Shown here: positions 1 through 7,081 of the stretch, in pieces
Layout of the letters: each line of letters begins with the position of its first letter
Position numbering within the stretch: position 1 is the stretch's first letter
Assembly: GCA_010031985.1 (NCBI GenBank)
Contig: RGYP01000037.1
Coordinates: forward strand, 1-10,566
DNA length: 10,566 nt
Direction: 5' to 3'
Source of the DNA: Gammaproteobacteria bacterium
GTDB lineage: Bacteria > Pseudomonadota > Gammaproteobacteria > Steroidobacterales > Steroidobacteraceae
Program-made: the position numbers and the translations under genes
The notes under the pieces: generated by a model
Databases searched by the model: none
Told to the model about the DNA's origin: nothing
Seen by the model: the letters and a program-made list of their open reading frames with translations, nothing else

Positions 1-256
1 CAAAGCCTGCAATGCCCAAAAAACCGCAGGTCACGAGCACGCTCGCGAGCACGCGACTCTGTTCCCAGAGCGCGATGATGAGCGTGAAGGCGCCGAGCAG
101 CAGCCCGAGCGCACCGAAGAGCAGTGCGACGAAAGCCCATACCAGCACTCGCGCGGCGCGCTGCACCTCGGCAGCCAGCTCGTTGGTGATGAGCTCCAGA
201 CGCAGATGTACGAGTGCAACGATCTGCGCAAGCAACTGACGCACGGAATCGAACAC
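1..256 (-). CDS. YqjE-type phage holin superfamily membrane protein, partial
   Basis: The gene is cut by the left edge, so only about 85 N-terminal residues are visible. They begin with an amphipathic stretch (VRQLLAQIVALVHLRLELI, residues 5-23), followed by one hydrophobic segment at about 36-63 and the start of a second at about 68-85. This order matches the phage-holin-3-6/YqjE family, inner-membrane proteins usually encoded directly after a DUF883 (YqjD) gene, as here. I chose the GTG at 256 because AAGGTAGG lies 4 bases upstream of it. An in-frame TTG at 277 would instead overlap the stop of the preceding gene (TTGA) and is a real alternative. The GTG start leaves 17 bp after the upstream stop. 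The molecular role of YqjE proteins is not established, and the holin name reflects topology rather than shown lysis activity. Confidence 0.78.
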   Translation of the reverse strand, partial: MFDSVRQLLAQIVALVHLRLELITNELAAEVQRAARVLVWAFVALLFGALGLLLGAFTLIIALWEQSRVLASVLVTCGFLGIAGF

Positions 257-273
257 GCGACCTACCTTCGGCT

Positions 274-576
274 TCAACGGCGACTGATCAACACTCCGAT
301 GATGAGCCCGATGCCCGCCGCGAGGCCCACGGACTGCCACGGGTTGTCGCGAACATAACGCTCGGCATCTTTGGCAGCATCCCGCGCCTTGCCGAGCATT
401 TCTTCTTCGAGCCCCGTCAGCCGATCTCGCGCCGCCTGCAAGGACTCGAACGCACGACCCCGTGCCTCGTCGACACGCTCACCGGCGAGACTCGCCGTTT
501 CGCGCAGCAGCAGTTCTGCATCTTCGACGACGCGGCGCAGGTCTTCGACGATTCTCTCCGTGGATGGTGTGGACAT
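274..576 (-). CDS. DUF883 family protein (ElaB/YqjD-type membrane-anchored protein)
   Basis: This is a 100-residue protein. Residues 1-75 are highly charged, helical and probably coiled-coil (for example LRRVVEDAELLLRETASL). They are followed by the family signature RDNPWQSVGLAAGIGLIIGVL (starting at R76) and a terminal ISRR. The single glycine-rich membrane segment at the extreme C-terminus fits the ElaB/YqjD/DUF883 tail-anchored proteins, some of which bind ribosomes at the inner membrane in E. coli during stationary phase. Whether this protein does so is an inference. The ATG at 576 has GGGAG 7 bases upstream. The gene starts 15 bp after the stop of the NamZ-type gene and is followed by the YqjE-type gene, the usual pairing. 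Length and architecture are normal for the family. Confidence 0.9.
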   Translation of the reverse strand: MSTPSTERIVEDLRRVVEDAELLLRETASLAGERVDEARGRAFESLQAARDRLTGLEEEMLGKARDAAKDAERYVRDNPWQSVGLAAGIGLIIGVLISRR

Positions 577-591
577 CGGACGCTCCCTCGG

Positions 592-1806
592 TCAAAGATC
601 AAATTCAACGGCCTGCCGCCACGCCGACTCGCGCCACAGGCGCTCGTCGGTCGCCACCGCCGTCTCGAGATCGCCGGGCAGCGAGCGACGATCGTCGACC
701 CACTCGCGCAGCATGGGTCCGCCATTGATCACGTCGATGGCCAGGCGGTCGCGCTCGTACTCGTAGGCAAAGTTCCGCCACAGCGGATACTCCGGCCAAA
801 GATTGCGTATGGCCTTGAATGCGAGGGCCTGCAGACGCCAAGGACGAAAGGCGTGATGGTCATACGCCAAATCGTCGGTGTGGATCTGCAGGCCGTTGCA
901 GAGCGTGCCTGCGTGTTTGTGGAAGGTCGGTTCGAACCAGCACGTTCGCAGCCTGCAACCGCGGAGCCAAGCGGGCTCGAGACGCTGCATCTCATCGAGC
1001 AGTCTCGAGGCGTCGAGATCGGGCGCGCCGAAGAGCTCGAGCGGGCGCGTGGTGCCACGGCCTTCGGAGAGCGTGGTGCCCTCCACCATCACGGTGCCCG
1101 CGTAAGCCCGCGCCATGAAAACGTTGGCGGCATTGGGACTGGGGTTGACCCAACTGCGCTCGTCCTGTGGCCAGCCCCAGCCAGGCGCGCGCTCGGGTTC
1201 CCAGCCCAGCATCGACACCACCACGAGATCGACTTGCAGCGCGAATCGTCGCGTGAACCAGCGGGCGAGTTCGCCCATGGTGAGACCATGCCGCATGGGC
1301 ATTTCACCGGCGCCCACGAAACTCTCCCAGCCTGGCCGCAGCGCGAGCCCCTCGATCGGGCGCCCGGCCGGATTCGGTCGGTCGAGTACCCATACCGACT
1401 TGCCAAGTCGCGCCGCCGATTCGAGCACGTAGCGCAGCGTGGTGATGAAGGTATAGATGCGACAGCCGAGATCCTGCAGGTCGATCAGCACCACGTCGCA
1501 GTGCGCGAGCATGGCGTCGGTCGGTCGACGCACCTCGCCATAAAGACTGAAGACCGGAATGCCGAGCGCCGGATCAATGAAATCGGCCGACTCGATCATG
1601 TTGTCCTGCTTGTCGCCGCGCAGACCATGCTGCGGACCGAACGCTGCGGTCACCTTCAAGCCGGGCGTTGCCGCGAGCGCATCGAGACTATGCCGAAAAT
1701 CGGCCGTCATCGAGGCTGGGTGGGCGAGCAACCCCAACCGGCGACCGATGAGCGGCGCACGCAGACCGGGATCTTCGAGCAAACGATCGATGCCGAACTT
1801 GATCAT
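592..1806 (-). CDS. DUF1343 protein, NamZ-type exo-beta-N-acetylmuramidase
   Basis: This 404-residue protein carries the whole DUF1343 motif series: FGPQHGLRGDKQDN (56-69), PVFSLYGEVRRPTDAML (84-100), DVVLIDLQDLGCRIYTF (104-120), VLDRPNPAGRPIEG (140-153), SFVGAGEMPMRHGLTMGELA (162-181) and NPSPNAANVF to VEGTTLSEGRGTTRP (221-255). Characterised NamZ enzymes release terminal N-acetylmuramic acid from peptidoglycan fragments, so the likely role is cell-wall recycling. No signal peptide is visible, which suggests a cytoplasmic enzyme acting on imported muropeptides (inference). The frame stays open upstream to 2109, but the ATG at 1806 is preferred. It overlaps the stop of the DOMON-like gene (ATGA), has GGAG 4 bases upstream, and begins where the family alignment should begin. 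The motif reads PQHG, where the form I associate with characterised enzymes is PEHG; I believe this is a normal proteobacterial subfamily trait. Family assignment is secure, exact substrate less so. Confidence 0.88.
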   Translation of the reverse strand: MIKFGIDRLLEDPGLRAPLIGRRLGLLAHPASMTADFRHSLDALAATPGLKVTAAFGPQHGLRGDKQDNMIESADFIDPALGIPVFSLYGEVRRPTDAMLAHCDVVLIDLQDLGCRIYTFITTLRYVLESAARLGKSVWVLDRPNPAGRPIEGLALRPGWESFVGAGEMPMRHGLTMGELARWFTRRFALQVDLVVVSMLGWEPERAPGWGWPQDERSWVNPSPNAANVFMARAYAGTVMVEGTTLSEGRGTTRPLELFGAPDLDASRLLDEMQRLEPAWLRGCRLRTCWFEPTFHKHAGTLCNGLQIHTDDLAYDHHAFRPWRLQALAFKAIRNLWPEYPLWRNFAYEYERDRLAIDVINGGPMLREWVDDRRSLPGDLETAVATDERLWRESAWRQAVEFDL

Positions 1807-2408
1807 GTGACTCCGACGGCGGTCAAAAAATTCTCGGTGCGATGAAAATCGGCCTGCGCTCCATGATGGCGCAAAGCCCAATAACTGATGCCACGCGTGG
1901 TTTCGAGCACGACTGTCGGCCAAAGAAACGGATACCCGTCCACGGCCGATCGCGGCAGCTCCACCTTGAGCGAAAGACGCTGCGAATTCGCGGGCGCCTC
2001 GCGGACCAGCGCCGCCGCAGCTGTGTCCGACGCCCGTACGCAAGGGGCTGTCTCGAGCGTCAGCGGGCGCATGCCGCAGCGCGGAGAATCGAAGGCATAG
2101 GCAGCCCAATCACCGGAGGGCGCAAAATTGAACTCGCGATAAGGCCCGCCCGCAGAGTTCGACACACAGGCCGCAGAGCCTGCGAACAGCTCGCAGCAAG
2201 TATGACGCCAAAGCTCATCGTGACGCTGTGCCGAGGCGGCGCGCAGCGGCGGCACGACGATGGCATCGACCGCCTCGATGTCGTGAACCTCGATGTCGTA
2301 AACCTCGATGTCGTAAACGAGGTGCAACACGTTTTGTGCGGCGATCAACTCCACGGCAACACGACCCCCCGTCGCGGCCGCGGGGTGCGCGGTGAGTTCC
2401 AGCCTCAC
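1803..2408 (-). CDS. DOMON-like domain protein, coupled to the NamZ-type gene
   Basis: This 201-residue protein has the pattern of the small DOMON-like family often found beside DUF1343 genes: RLELTAHP near the start, LWRHTCCELF (66-75), YREFNFAPSGDWAAYAFD (90-107), and a C-terminal SYWALRHHGAQADFHRTENF (175-194). DOMON folds are beta-sandwiches that bind haem or sugars. The ligand here is unknown, and no signal peptide is visible. I chose the GTG at 2408 because it overlaps the methyltransferase stop (GTGA) and puts RLELTAHP at the very N-terminus as in relatives. The frame also permits an upstream start at 2441. The stop overlaps the NamZ-type start by 4 bp, so translation is probably coupled on both sides. 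Unusually, residues 32-46 are three tandem copies of a five-residue unit (YDIEV, YDIEV, HDIEA) in a predicted beta-strand region, where relatives are expected to have one. Confidence 0.8.
   Translation of the reverse strand: MRLELTAHPAAATGGRVAVELIAAQNVLHLVYDIEVYDIEVHDIEAVDAIVVPPLRAASAQRHDELWRHTCCELFAGSAACVSNSAGGPYREFNFAPSGDWAAYAFDSPRCGMRPLTLETAPCVRASDTAAAALVREAPANSQRLSLKVELPRSAVDGYPFLWPTVVLETTRGISYWALRHHGAQADFHRTENFLTAVGVT
2273..2317. repeat. three-copy 15-bp in-frame tandem repeat within the DOMON-like gene
   Basis: Three adjacent 15-bp units lie at 2273-2287, 2288-2302 and 2303-2317. On the plus strand the last two are identical (CCTCGATGTCGTAAA) and the first differs at one base (GTGAA for GTAAA). 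Because 15 is a multiple of three, changes in copy number keep the reading frame and add or remove five residues (Y/H-D-I-E-V/A). The near identity of the units suggests recent slippage expansion. Confidence 0.95.
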
Positions 2409-3235
2409 GGGCGACGTCCCGCGATCACGGGCACCTGCCACACCCCATAGGCGCTCGGGTCTTGGACGGTCGCGATGATGGCGTCGAAGGCGGCGCGAAT
2501 CTCGAGGGCGGTCATGACCGAATGTCGTGCCATCGCCTCCGTATAACCGTCACGCCACGCCGTGAAAATGCCGGCGAGTTCGGCGCGCGGCACGCGCTCG
2601 GTGTCGAGCGTCAGGTATTGAATGCCGAGGTGCGTGAAACCGAGTTCGCGCAGCAGCGGCAACGTGCGCCGACCGATACGCGCGTCGGTGCCGGTGGCGC
2701 GGGTGAAGGGCACCACCGCCTGATGCCACAGTCGATCGGGATCCACGCCCTCGTGCTCCGGAAAGTGCAGCATGCCGTAGTCCTCGCTGAGCACGTGCGC
2801 CCATCCGCCCGGCTTCAGCACCCGGCGAATCTCCGCCAGCATGCGCTCGGGCTGCGGCACCATCTGCGTCACGTGACGGCAGAGCACGAGATCGAAATGG
2901 CCCGCCGGGAAATGCAACGCGAAACCGTCGCCTTGCTCGAAGCTCACCGGCGGCGCGGCCGGCAGCGGTTTCGCACGCGCAGCGCTCAGCAGCTCGGGCA
3001 TCAGATCGACGCCCACGACCGCCCCCGCACCGGGAAACATTGCAGCCACGCGCAATGTTGCCTCGCCACTGCCACAACCCAGATCGAGGATGCGCGCGCC
3101 CTGCGGTAGAGCGTACCGAGTCAGCAGCTTCGATTCCTGCGGCCAAATCGCTTCGATTTGATGCCGCAGGGTACGCAACATCGACTCGTCGGCCATTTGC
3201 TCGGCTTGCGGGTTCTGTTCGGCTGCGCGGTTCAT
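2405..3235 (-). CDS. class I SAM-dependent methyltransferase
   Basis: This 276-residue protein has a Rossmann-fold methyltransferase core: motif I ILDLGCGSGEAT (49-60), the acidic end of beta-2 VVGVDLMPELL (73-83), motif II region FEQGDGFALHFP (99-110), motif IV FDLVLCRHVTQMV (114-126), and the post-motif helix and strand RMLAEIRRVLKPGGWAHVLS (131-150). These fit the Methyltransf_11/25 (UbiE-like) group of small-molecule methyltransferases. The C-terminal part (about 155-276) carries substrate specificity and I do not recognise its target. I chose the ATG at 3235; a TTG directly before it (3238) would add one residue, and only a weak GAGA precedes the start. It is the first gene of the minus-strand operon, and its stop overlaps the DOMON-like start by 4 bp, so its substrate may relate to that cassette (inference). 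Confidence 0.86.
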   Translation of the reverse strand: MNRAAEQNPQAEQMADESMLRTLRHQIEAIWPQESKLLTRYALPQGARILDLGCGSGEATLRVAAMFPGAGAVVGVDLMPELLSAARAKPLPAAPPVSFEQGDGFALHFPAGHFDLVLCRHVTQMVPQPERMLAEIRRVLKPGGWAHVLSEDYGMLHFPEHEGVDPDRLWHQAVVPFTRATGTDARIGRRTLPLLRELGFTHLGIQYLTLDTERVPRAELAGIFTAWRDGYTEAMARHSVMTALEIRAAFDAIIATVQDPSAYGVWQVPVIAGRRP

Positions 3236-3320
3236 CAAGTCTCAAAACTCTGCAGGAAGTCGCAAATGATAGGCCAACAATGGGACAATGACCCTCCCGA
3301 CAGGGATGGTCGGAGTCCCG
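3236..3320. promoter_or_regulatory. divergent intergenic region between the methyltransferase operon and the FAD/Fe-S gene
   Basis: This 85-bp gap must hold the promoter of the minus-strand operon and of the plus-strand oxidoreductase unless transcription enters from elsewhere. I see no convincing sigma-70 pair on either strand. TATCAT on the minus strand (around 3267-3272) resembles a -10 but lacks a well-spaced -35. CGGAG, ending 5 bases before the ATG at 3321, is the ribosome binding site that decides the oxidoreductase start. No long inverted repeat or operator is evident. Confidence 0.4.
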
Positions 3321-6300
3321 ATGAACGCCGTAGCCGCAGAACTCCCGCTGTTTGCCCCGCCGGAAAGCGCCGCGCCGCGCATCCGCGAGATTCCGTACAA
3401 CTACACCTCTTTCTCGGATCGCGAAATCGTCATCCGTCTGCTGGGGGCCGACTGCTGGGCGCTGCTCGACGAATTGCGCGGCGAACGCCGTACCGGTCGC
3501 TCGGCGCGGATGCTCTACGAGGTGCTCGGCGACATCTGGGCCGTGCAGCGCAATCCGTACCTCGAAGACGATTTGCTCGACAACCCGCGTCGTCGTCGCC
3601 TGTTGATCGAAGCCCTCGAGCATCGGCTTGGCGAGATCGACAAGCGTCGAACACCGGGGCTCTCCGGTCTCGATGCCGAACGCGATCGCAAGGTGGGACT
3701 GTTGCTCGAGGCGGCGCAGAACGCCGTCGACTCGTTCGCGGCCGCGTTCAAGCGCACCGCGAAACTGCGCGATCGCGCGCGTCGACTGCTCGGTAAACAT
3801 ACTCGTGCCGATGCCATACGCTTCGATGCCTTCGCGCGCGTCTCGCACGTCACAGACGCCACCGACTGGCGTGTCGACTATCCGTTCGTCGTCCTCTGCC
3901 CGGACGCCGAAGATGAAATCCCGGGCCTCGTGCGCGCGTGCATCGAACTCGGTCTCAGTATCATTCCGCGCGGCGGCGGCACCGGATACACGGGCGGCGT
4001 GATTCCGCTCACGCCGTTGTCGGCGGTCATCAACACCGAAAAACTCGAGCGCGTCTCCGAAGTCGAGCACGTTTCTTTGCCCGGCGTCGGCGAACCCGGT
4101 CGCGAGCGCACCGTACCCACGGTCTTTTCGGAAGCGGGTGTAGTGACCAAACGCGTGGCCGATGCCGCCGAGCGCGCGGGTTTCGTGTTCGCGGTCGATC
4201 CGACCTCGATCGATGCCTCGTGCATCGGCGGCAACATCGCCATGAACGCCGGCGGCAAGAAAGCCGTGCTCTGGGGCACGGCGGTCGACAACCTTGCCTG
4301 GTGGCGCATGGTCGACCCCGAGGGCAATTGGCTCGAGGCCGGGCTCGGCAAGGACGTCACCGACAAATTTCTCGGCGGTCTGCCCGGCGTGCAAAAAGAA
4401 GGCTGCGACGGCCTCATCACCGCAGCCCGCTGGGTCGTGCATCGCATGCCGAAGCACGTGCGCACGGTCTGCCTCGAATTCTTTGGTCAAGCGCGCGACG
4501 CCATTCCCTCGATCGTCGAGATCATCGATCATCTGACGACCGCGGATCGTCTGCACGGCGTGAAGCTTGCAGGCCTCGAGCATCTCGATGAGCGCTATCT
4601 GAAGGCCGTGGGCTACGTCACCAAGAGCAAGCGCGCGCAACTGCCGAAAATGGTGCTGATTGGCGATGTCGTCGGCGACGACGAAACCGCCGTCGCGCGT
4701 GCCACCTCCGACGTGGTGCGCATCGCCAACGGTCGCGCCGGCGAAGGCTTCATCGCCGTCGGCGCCGACGCCCGCAAAAAATTCTGGCTCGACAGAGCGC
4801 GGACCGCGGCGATCGCCAAACACACCAACGCCTTCAAGATCAACGAGGACGTGGTGATTCCGATCCCGCGTCTCGGCGACTACACCGATGCCATCGAGCG
4901 CATCAACATCGAGCTTTCGATCGCCAACAAACTGCGGCTGGCGGACGCCATCGAGGAACACCTTCGCGGCGAGTTGCGTCCGGGAAAAACCGGTGATGCC
5001 GAACTCGACTCGCTGTCGCGCAGCGAAATCCTCGGCGATCGCCCGGCGCGCGCTCGTGAGCTCGTAGTCACCGTGCGGCGTCAATGGAAGCGCTTGCTCG
5101 AAGATCTCGATGCGCGCTGGGGCGACACGGGACAGACCGTGTTCGCCGCGCTGCAAGATCGCTCGCTGCGCGTGTCCTGGAAACGCGAGCTGCGCGACCC
5201 GCTCAACGAAATCTTTGCAGGTGATGCCTACGCGCCGATCCGCGCCGAGTTTCATGCCATTCACCAGCGGGTGCTGAAAGGCCGCGTCTGGGTCGCGCTG
5301 CACATGCATGCGGGCGATGGCAACGTGCACACCAACATTCCGGTGAACTCCGACGATTACCTGATGTTGCAGGAGGCGAATGCCGCCGTCGCCCGCATCA
5401 TGAAAATCGCGCGCGACCTCGGTGGCGTGATCTCGGGCGAACACGGTATCGGCATCACCAAACTCGAGTTCCTCACCGACGAAGAAACGGCGGATCTGCG
5501 AGCCTACAAATCGCGCATCGATCCGGACGGTCGCTTCAACAAGGGCAAGCTATTGCCGGGTGGTGATCTCGGCCGTGCCTACACGCCGAGCTTCAATCTG
5601 CTCGGTCACGAATCTTTGATCATGCAGCAGTCCGACATCGGTACCATCTCCGGTGCGATCAAGGACTGCCTGCGCTGCGGCAAGTGCAAGCCGGTGTGCG
5701 CAACGCACGTGCCACGAGCCAACCTGCTCTACAGCCCACGCAACAAGATCCTCGCCACCTCGCTGCTGATCGAGGCCTTTCTCTACGAGGAACAGACTCG
5801 ACGCGGCGTTTCGTTGCGACACTGGGACGAATTTGGCGACGTCGCCGACCACTGCACCGTCTGCCACAAGTGCGAGTCGCCCTGTCCCGTCGACATCGAC
5901 TTCGGCGAGGTGTCGATGGCGATGCGCGATCTGCTGCGGCGCATGGGCAAGAAGCGCTTCAATGCCGGCACCGCGGCCTCCATGCTGTTCCTGAATGCCA
6001 CCAACCCCGAGACCATCAAGCTCGTGCGCAAGGGCATGATCGAGTGGGGCTTCAAGGCGCAGCGTCTCGGCCATCAGGTGCTCAAGGCTCTCGCGAAGCC
6101 GCAAGTGCAGGCGCCGCCCGCCACCACCGGCAAGCCGCCGGTGCGCGAACAGGTCGTGCACTTCGTCAACCGCCGCATGCCCGCGGGCGTTCCGAAGAAA
6201 ACCGCCCGCGCCTTGCTCGACATCGAGGATCGCAACTACGTGCCGGTGATCCGCAACCCGCGCTCCGGAAGCAGCGATGCGGAGGCGGTGTTTTACTTCC

Positions 6301-7079
6301 CGGGCTGCGGCTCGGAGCGCTTGTTCTCGCAAGTCGGTCTCGCCACACAGGCCATGCTGTGGCACGTCGGCGTGCAGACCGTGTTGCCACCCGGATATCT
6401 TTGTTGCGGTTATCCGCAACGCGGCTCGGGCGACTTCGAGAAGGCCGAAAAGATGATCACCGACAACCGCGTGCTCTTCCACCGCGTCGCCAACACGCTC
6501 AACTACCTCGACATCAAAACCGTGGTGGTCAGCTGCGGCACCTGCTACGACCAGCTGCAGGGCTACGAATTCGACAAGATCTTCCCGGGCTGCCGCATCG
6601 TCGACATCCACGAATATTTGATGGAGAAAGGCGTACGGCTCGAGGGCGTGACCGGCGTGCGCTACCTCTACCACGATCCCTGCCACTCGCCCATGAAGAG
6701 CCATGAACCGCTCAAGGTCGTGAACCAACTCATGAATGCGGAGGCCAACGGCAAGATCGTCAAGAACGATCGCTGCTGCGGCGAATCCGGCACGTTCGCC
6801 ATATCGCGACCCGACGTCTCGACGCAGGTACGGTACCGCAAGGCCGAAGAAATGCAGAAAGGTGCACGCGCGGCGCGCGCCGACGGCTTCCGGGGCGAGG
6901 TCAAAGTTCTGACCTCTTGCCCCTCATGCCTGCAGGGACTTAAACGCTTCGAGGACGAAAGCGCGCTCGATGCCGACTACATCGTCGTCGAGATCGCCAA
7001 GCACGTGCTCGGCGAGCACTGGATGCGCGACTACGTGGTCGCCGCCAACGACGGCGGCATCGAGCGCGTGCTGGTCTGA
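3321..7079 (+). CDS. fused FAD-linked oxidase / 4Fe-4S oxidoreductase (DUF3683 family, D-lactate dehydrogenase-like)
   Basis: This 1252-residue protein probably oxidises D-lactate or another 2-hydroxy acid at the membrane's inner face. The N-terminus (IPYNYTSFSDREIVIRLLG onwards, to about 170) is the DUF3683 region. An FAD-binding PCMH domain follows, with RGGGTGYTGG at 217-226 and DPTSIDASCIGGNIAMNAGG from 293. The FAD-oxidase C-terminal domain has HMHAGDGNVH (661-670) and GEHGIG (706-711). Two CX2CX2CX3C ferredoxin-type motifs lie at C783-C793 and C845-C855, matching two 4Fe-4S clusters. Two cysteine-rich CCG domains complete it: FPGCGS (C996), LCCGYP (C1028, C1029) and SCGTC (C1072, C1075), then HDPCH (C1121), RCCGESG (C1152, C1153) and SCPSC (C1200, C1203). 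All expected cysteines are present. This is GlcD plus GlcF/GlpC in one chain. The ATG at 3321 has CGGAG 5 bases upstream; in-frame ATGs at 3288 and 3306 are possible but lack a well-placed site. The substrate is not provable from sequence. Confidence 0.92.
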   Translation: MNAVAAELPLFAPPESAAPRIREIPYNYTSFSDREIVIRLLGADCWALLDELRGERRTGRSARMLYEVLGDIWAVQRNPYLEDDLLDNPRRRRLLIEALEHRLGEIDKRRTPGLSGLDAERDRKVGLLLEAAQNAVDSFAAAFKRTAKLRDRARRLLGKHTRADAIRFDAFARVSHVTDATDWRVDYPFVVLCPDAEDEIPGLVRACIELGLSIIPRGGGTGYTGGVIPLTPLSAVINTEKLERVSEVEHVSLPGVGEPGRERTVPTVFSEAGVVTKRVADAAERAGFVFAVDPTSIDASCIGGNIAMNAGGKKAVLWGTAVDNLAWWRMVDPEGNWLEAGLGKDVTDKFLGGLPGVQKEGCDGLITAARWVVHRMPKHVRTVCLEFFGQARDAIPSIVEIIDHLTTADRLHGVKLAGLEHLDERYLKAVGYVTKSKRAQLPKMVLIGDVVGDDETAVARATSDVVRIANGRAGEGFIAVGADARKKFWLDRARTAAIAKHTNAFKINEDVVIPIPRLGDYTDAIERINIELSIANKLRLADAIEEHLRGELRPGKTGDAELDSLSRSEILGDRPARARELVVTVRRQWKRLLEDLDARWGDTGQTVFAALQDRSLRVSWKRELRDPLNEIFAGDAYAPIRAEFHAIHQRVLKGRVWVALHMHAGDGNVHTNIPVNSDDYLMLQEANAAVARIMKIARDLGGVISGEHGIGITKLEFLTDEETADLRAYKSRIDPDGRFNKGKLLPGGDLGRAYTPSFNLLGHESLIMQQSDIGTISGAIKDCLRCGKCKPVCATHVPRANLLYSPRNKILATSLLIEAFLYEEQTRRGVSLRHWDEFGDVADHCTVCHKCESPCPVDIDFGEVSMAMRDLLRRMGKKRFNAGTAASMLFLNATNPETIKLVRKGMIEWGFKAQRLGHQVLKALAKPQVQAPPATTGKPPVREQVVHFVNRRMPAGVPKKTARALLDIEDRNYVPVIRNPRSGSSDAEAVFYFPGCGSERLFSQVGLATQAMLWHVGVQTVLPPGYLCCGYPQRGSGDFEKAEKMITDNRVLFHRVANTLNYLDIKTVVVSCGTCYDQLQGYEFDKIFPGCRIVDIHEYLMEKGVRLEGVTGVRYLYHDPCHSPMKSHEPLKVVNQLMNAEANGKIVKNDRCCGESGTFAISRPDVSTQVRYRKAEEMQKGARAARADGFRGEVKVLTSCPSCLQGLKRFEDESALDADYIVVEIAKHVLGEHWMRDYVVAANDGGIERVLV

Positions 7080-7081
7080 GG

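Noticed and set aside
1..256. phage origin suggested by the holin-family name
   Set aside because: The YqjE group is a chromosomal family that sits next to DUF883 genes. No other phage gene is present, so the name does not indicate a prophage.
214..1845. 543-codon open frame on the plus strand
   Set aside because: It is antisense to the NamZ-type and DUF883 genes, which have complete family motifs and ribosome binding sites. Its own translation matches nothing I recognise.
1807..2109. N-terminal extension of the NamZ-type gene by 101 residues
   Set aside because: This stretch is covered by the DOMON-like gene in another frame, has no family similarity, and the ATG at 1806 has both a ribosome binding site and the ATGA overlap.
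2550..5444. 964-codon open frame on the minus strand
   Set aside because: It lies antisense to the FAD/Fe-S gene and out of frame with the methyltransferase on its own strand. The translation is low-complexity and rich in R, A, E and H with no family motif, as expected from GC-rich codon bias.
5550..6728. 392-codon open frame on the minus strand
   Set aside because: It is antisense to the cysteine-rich half of the FAD/Fe-S gene and has no recognisable domain or start signal.
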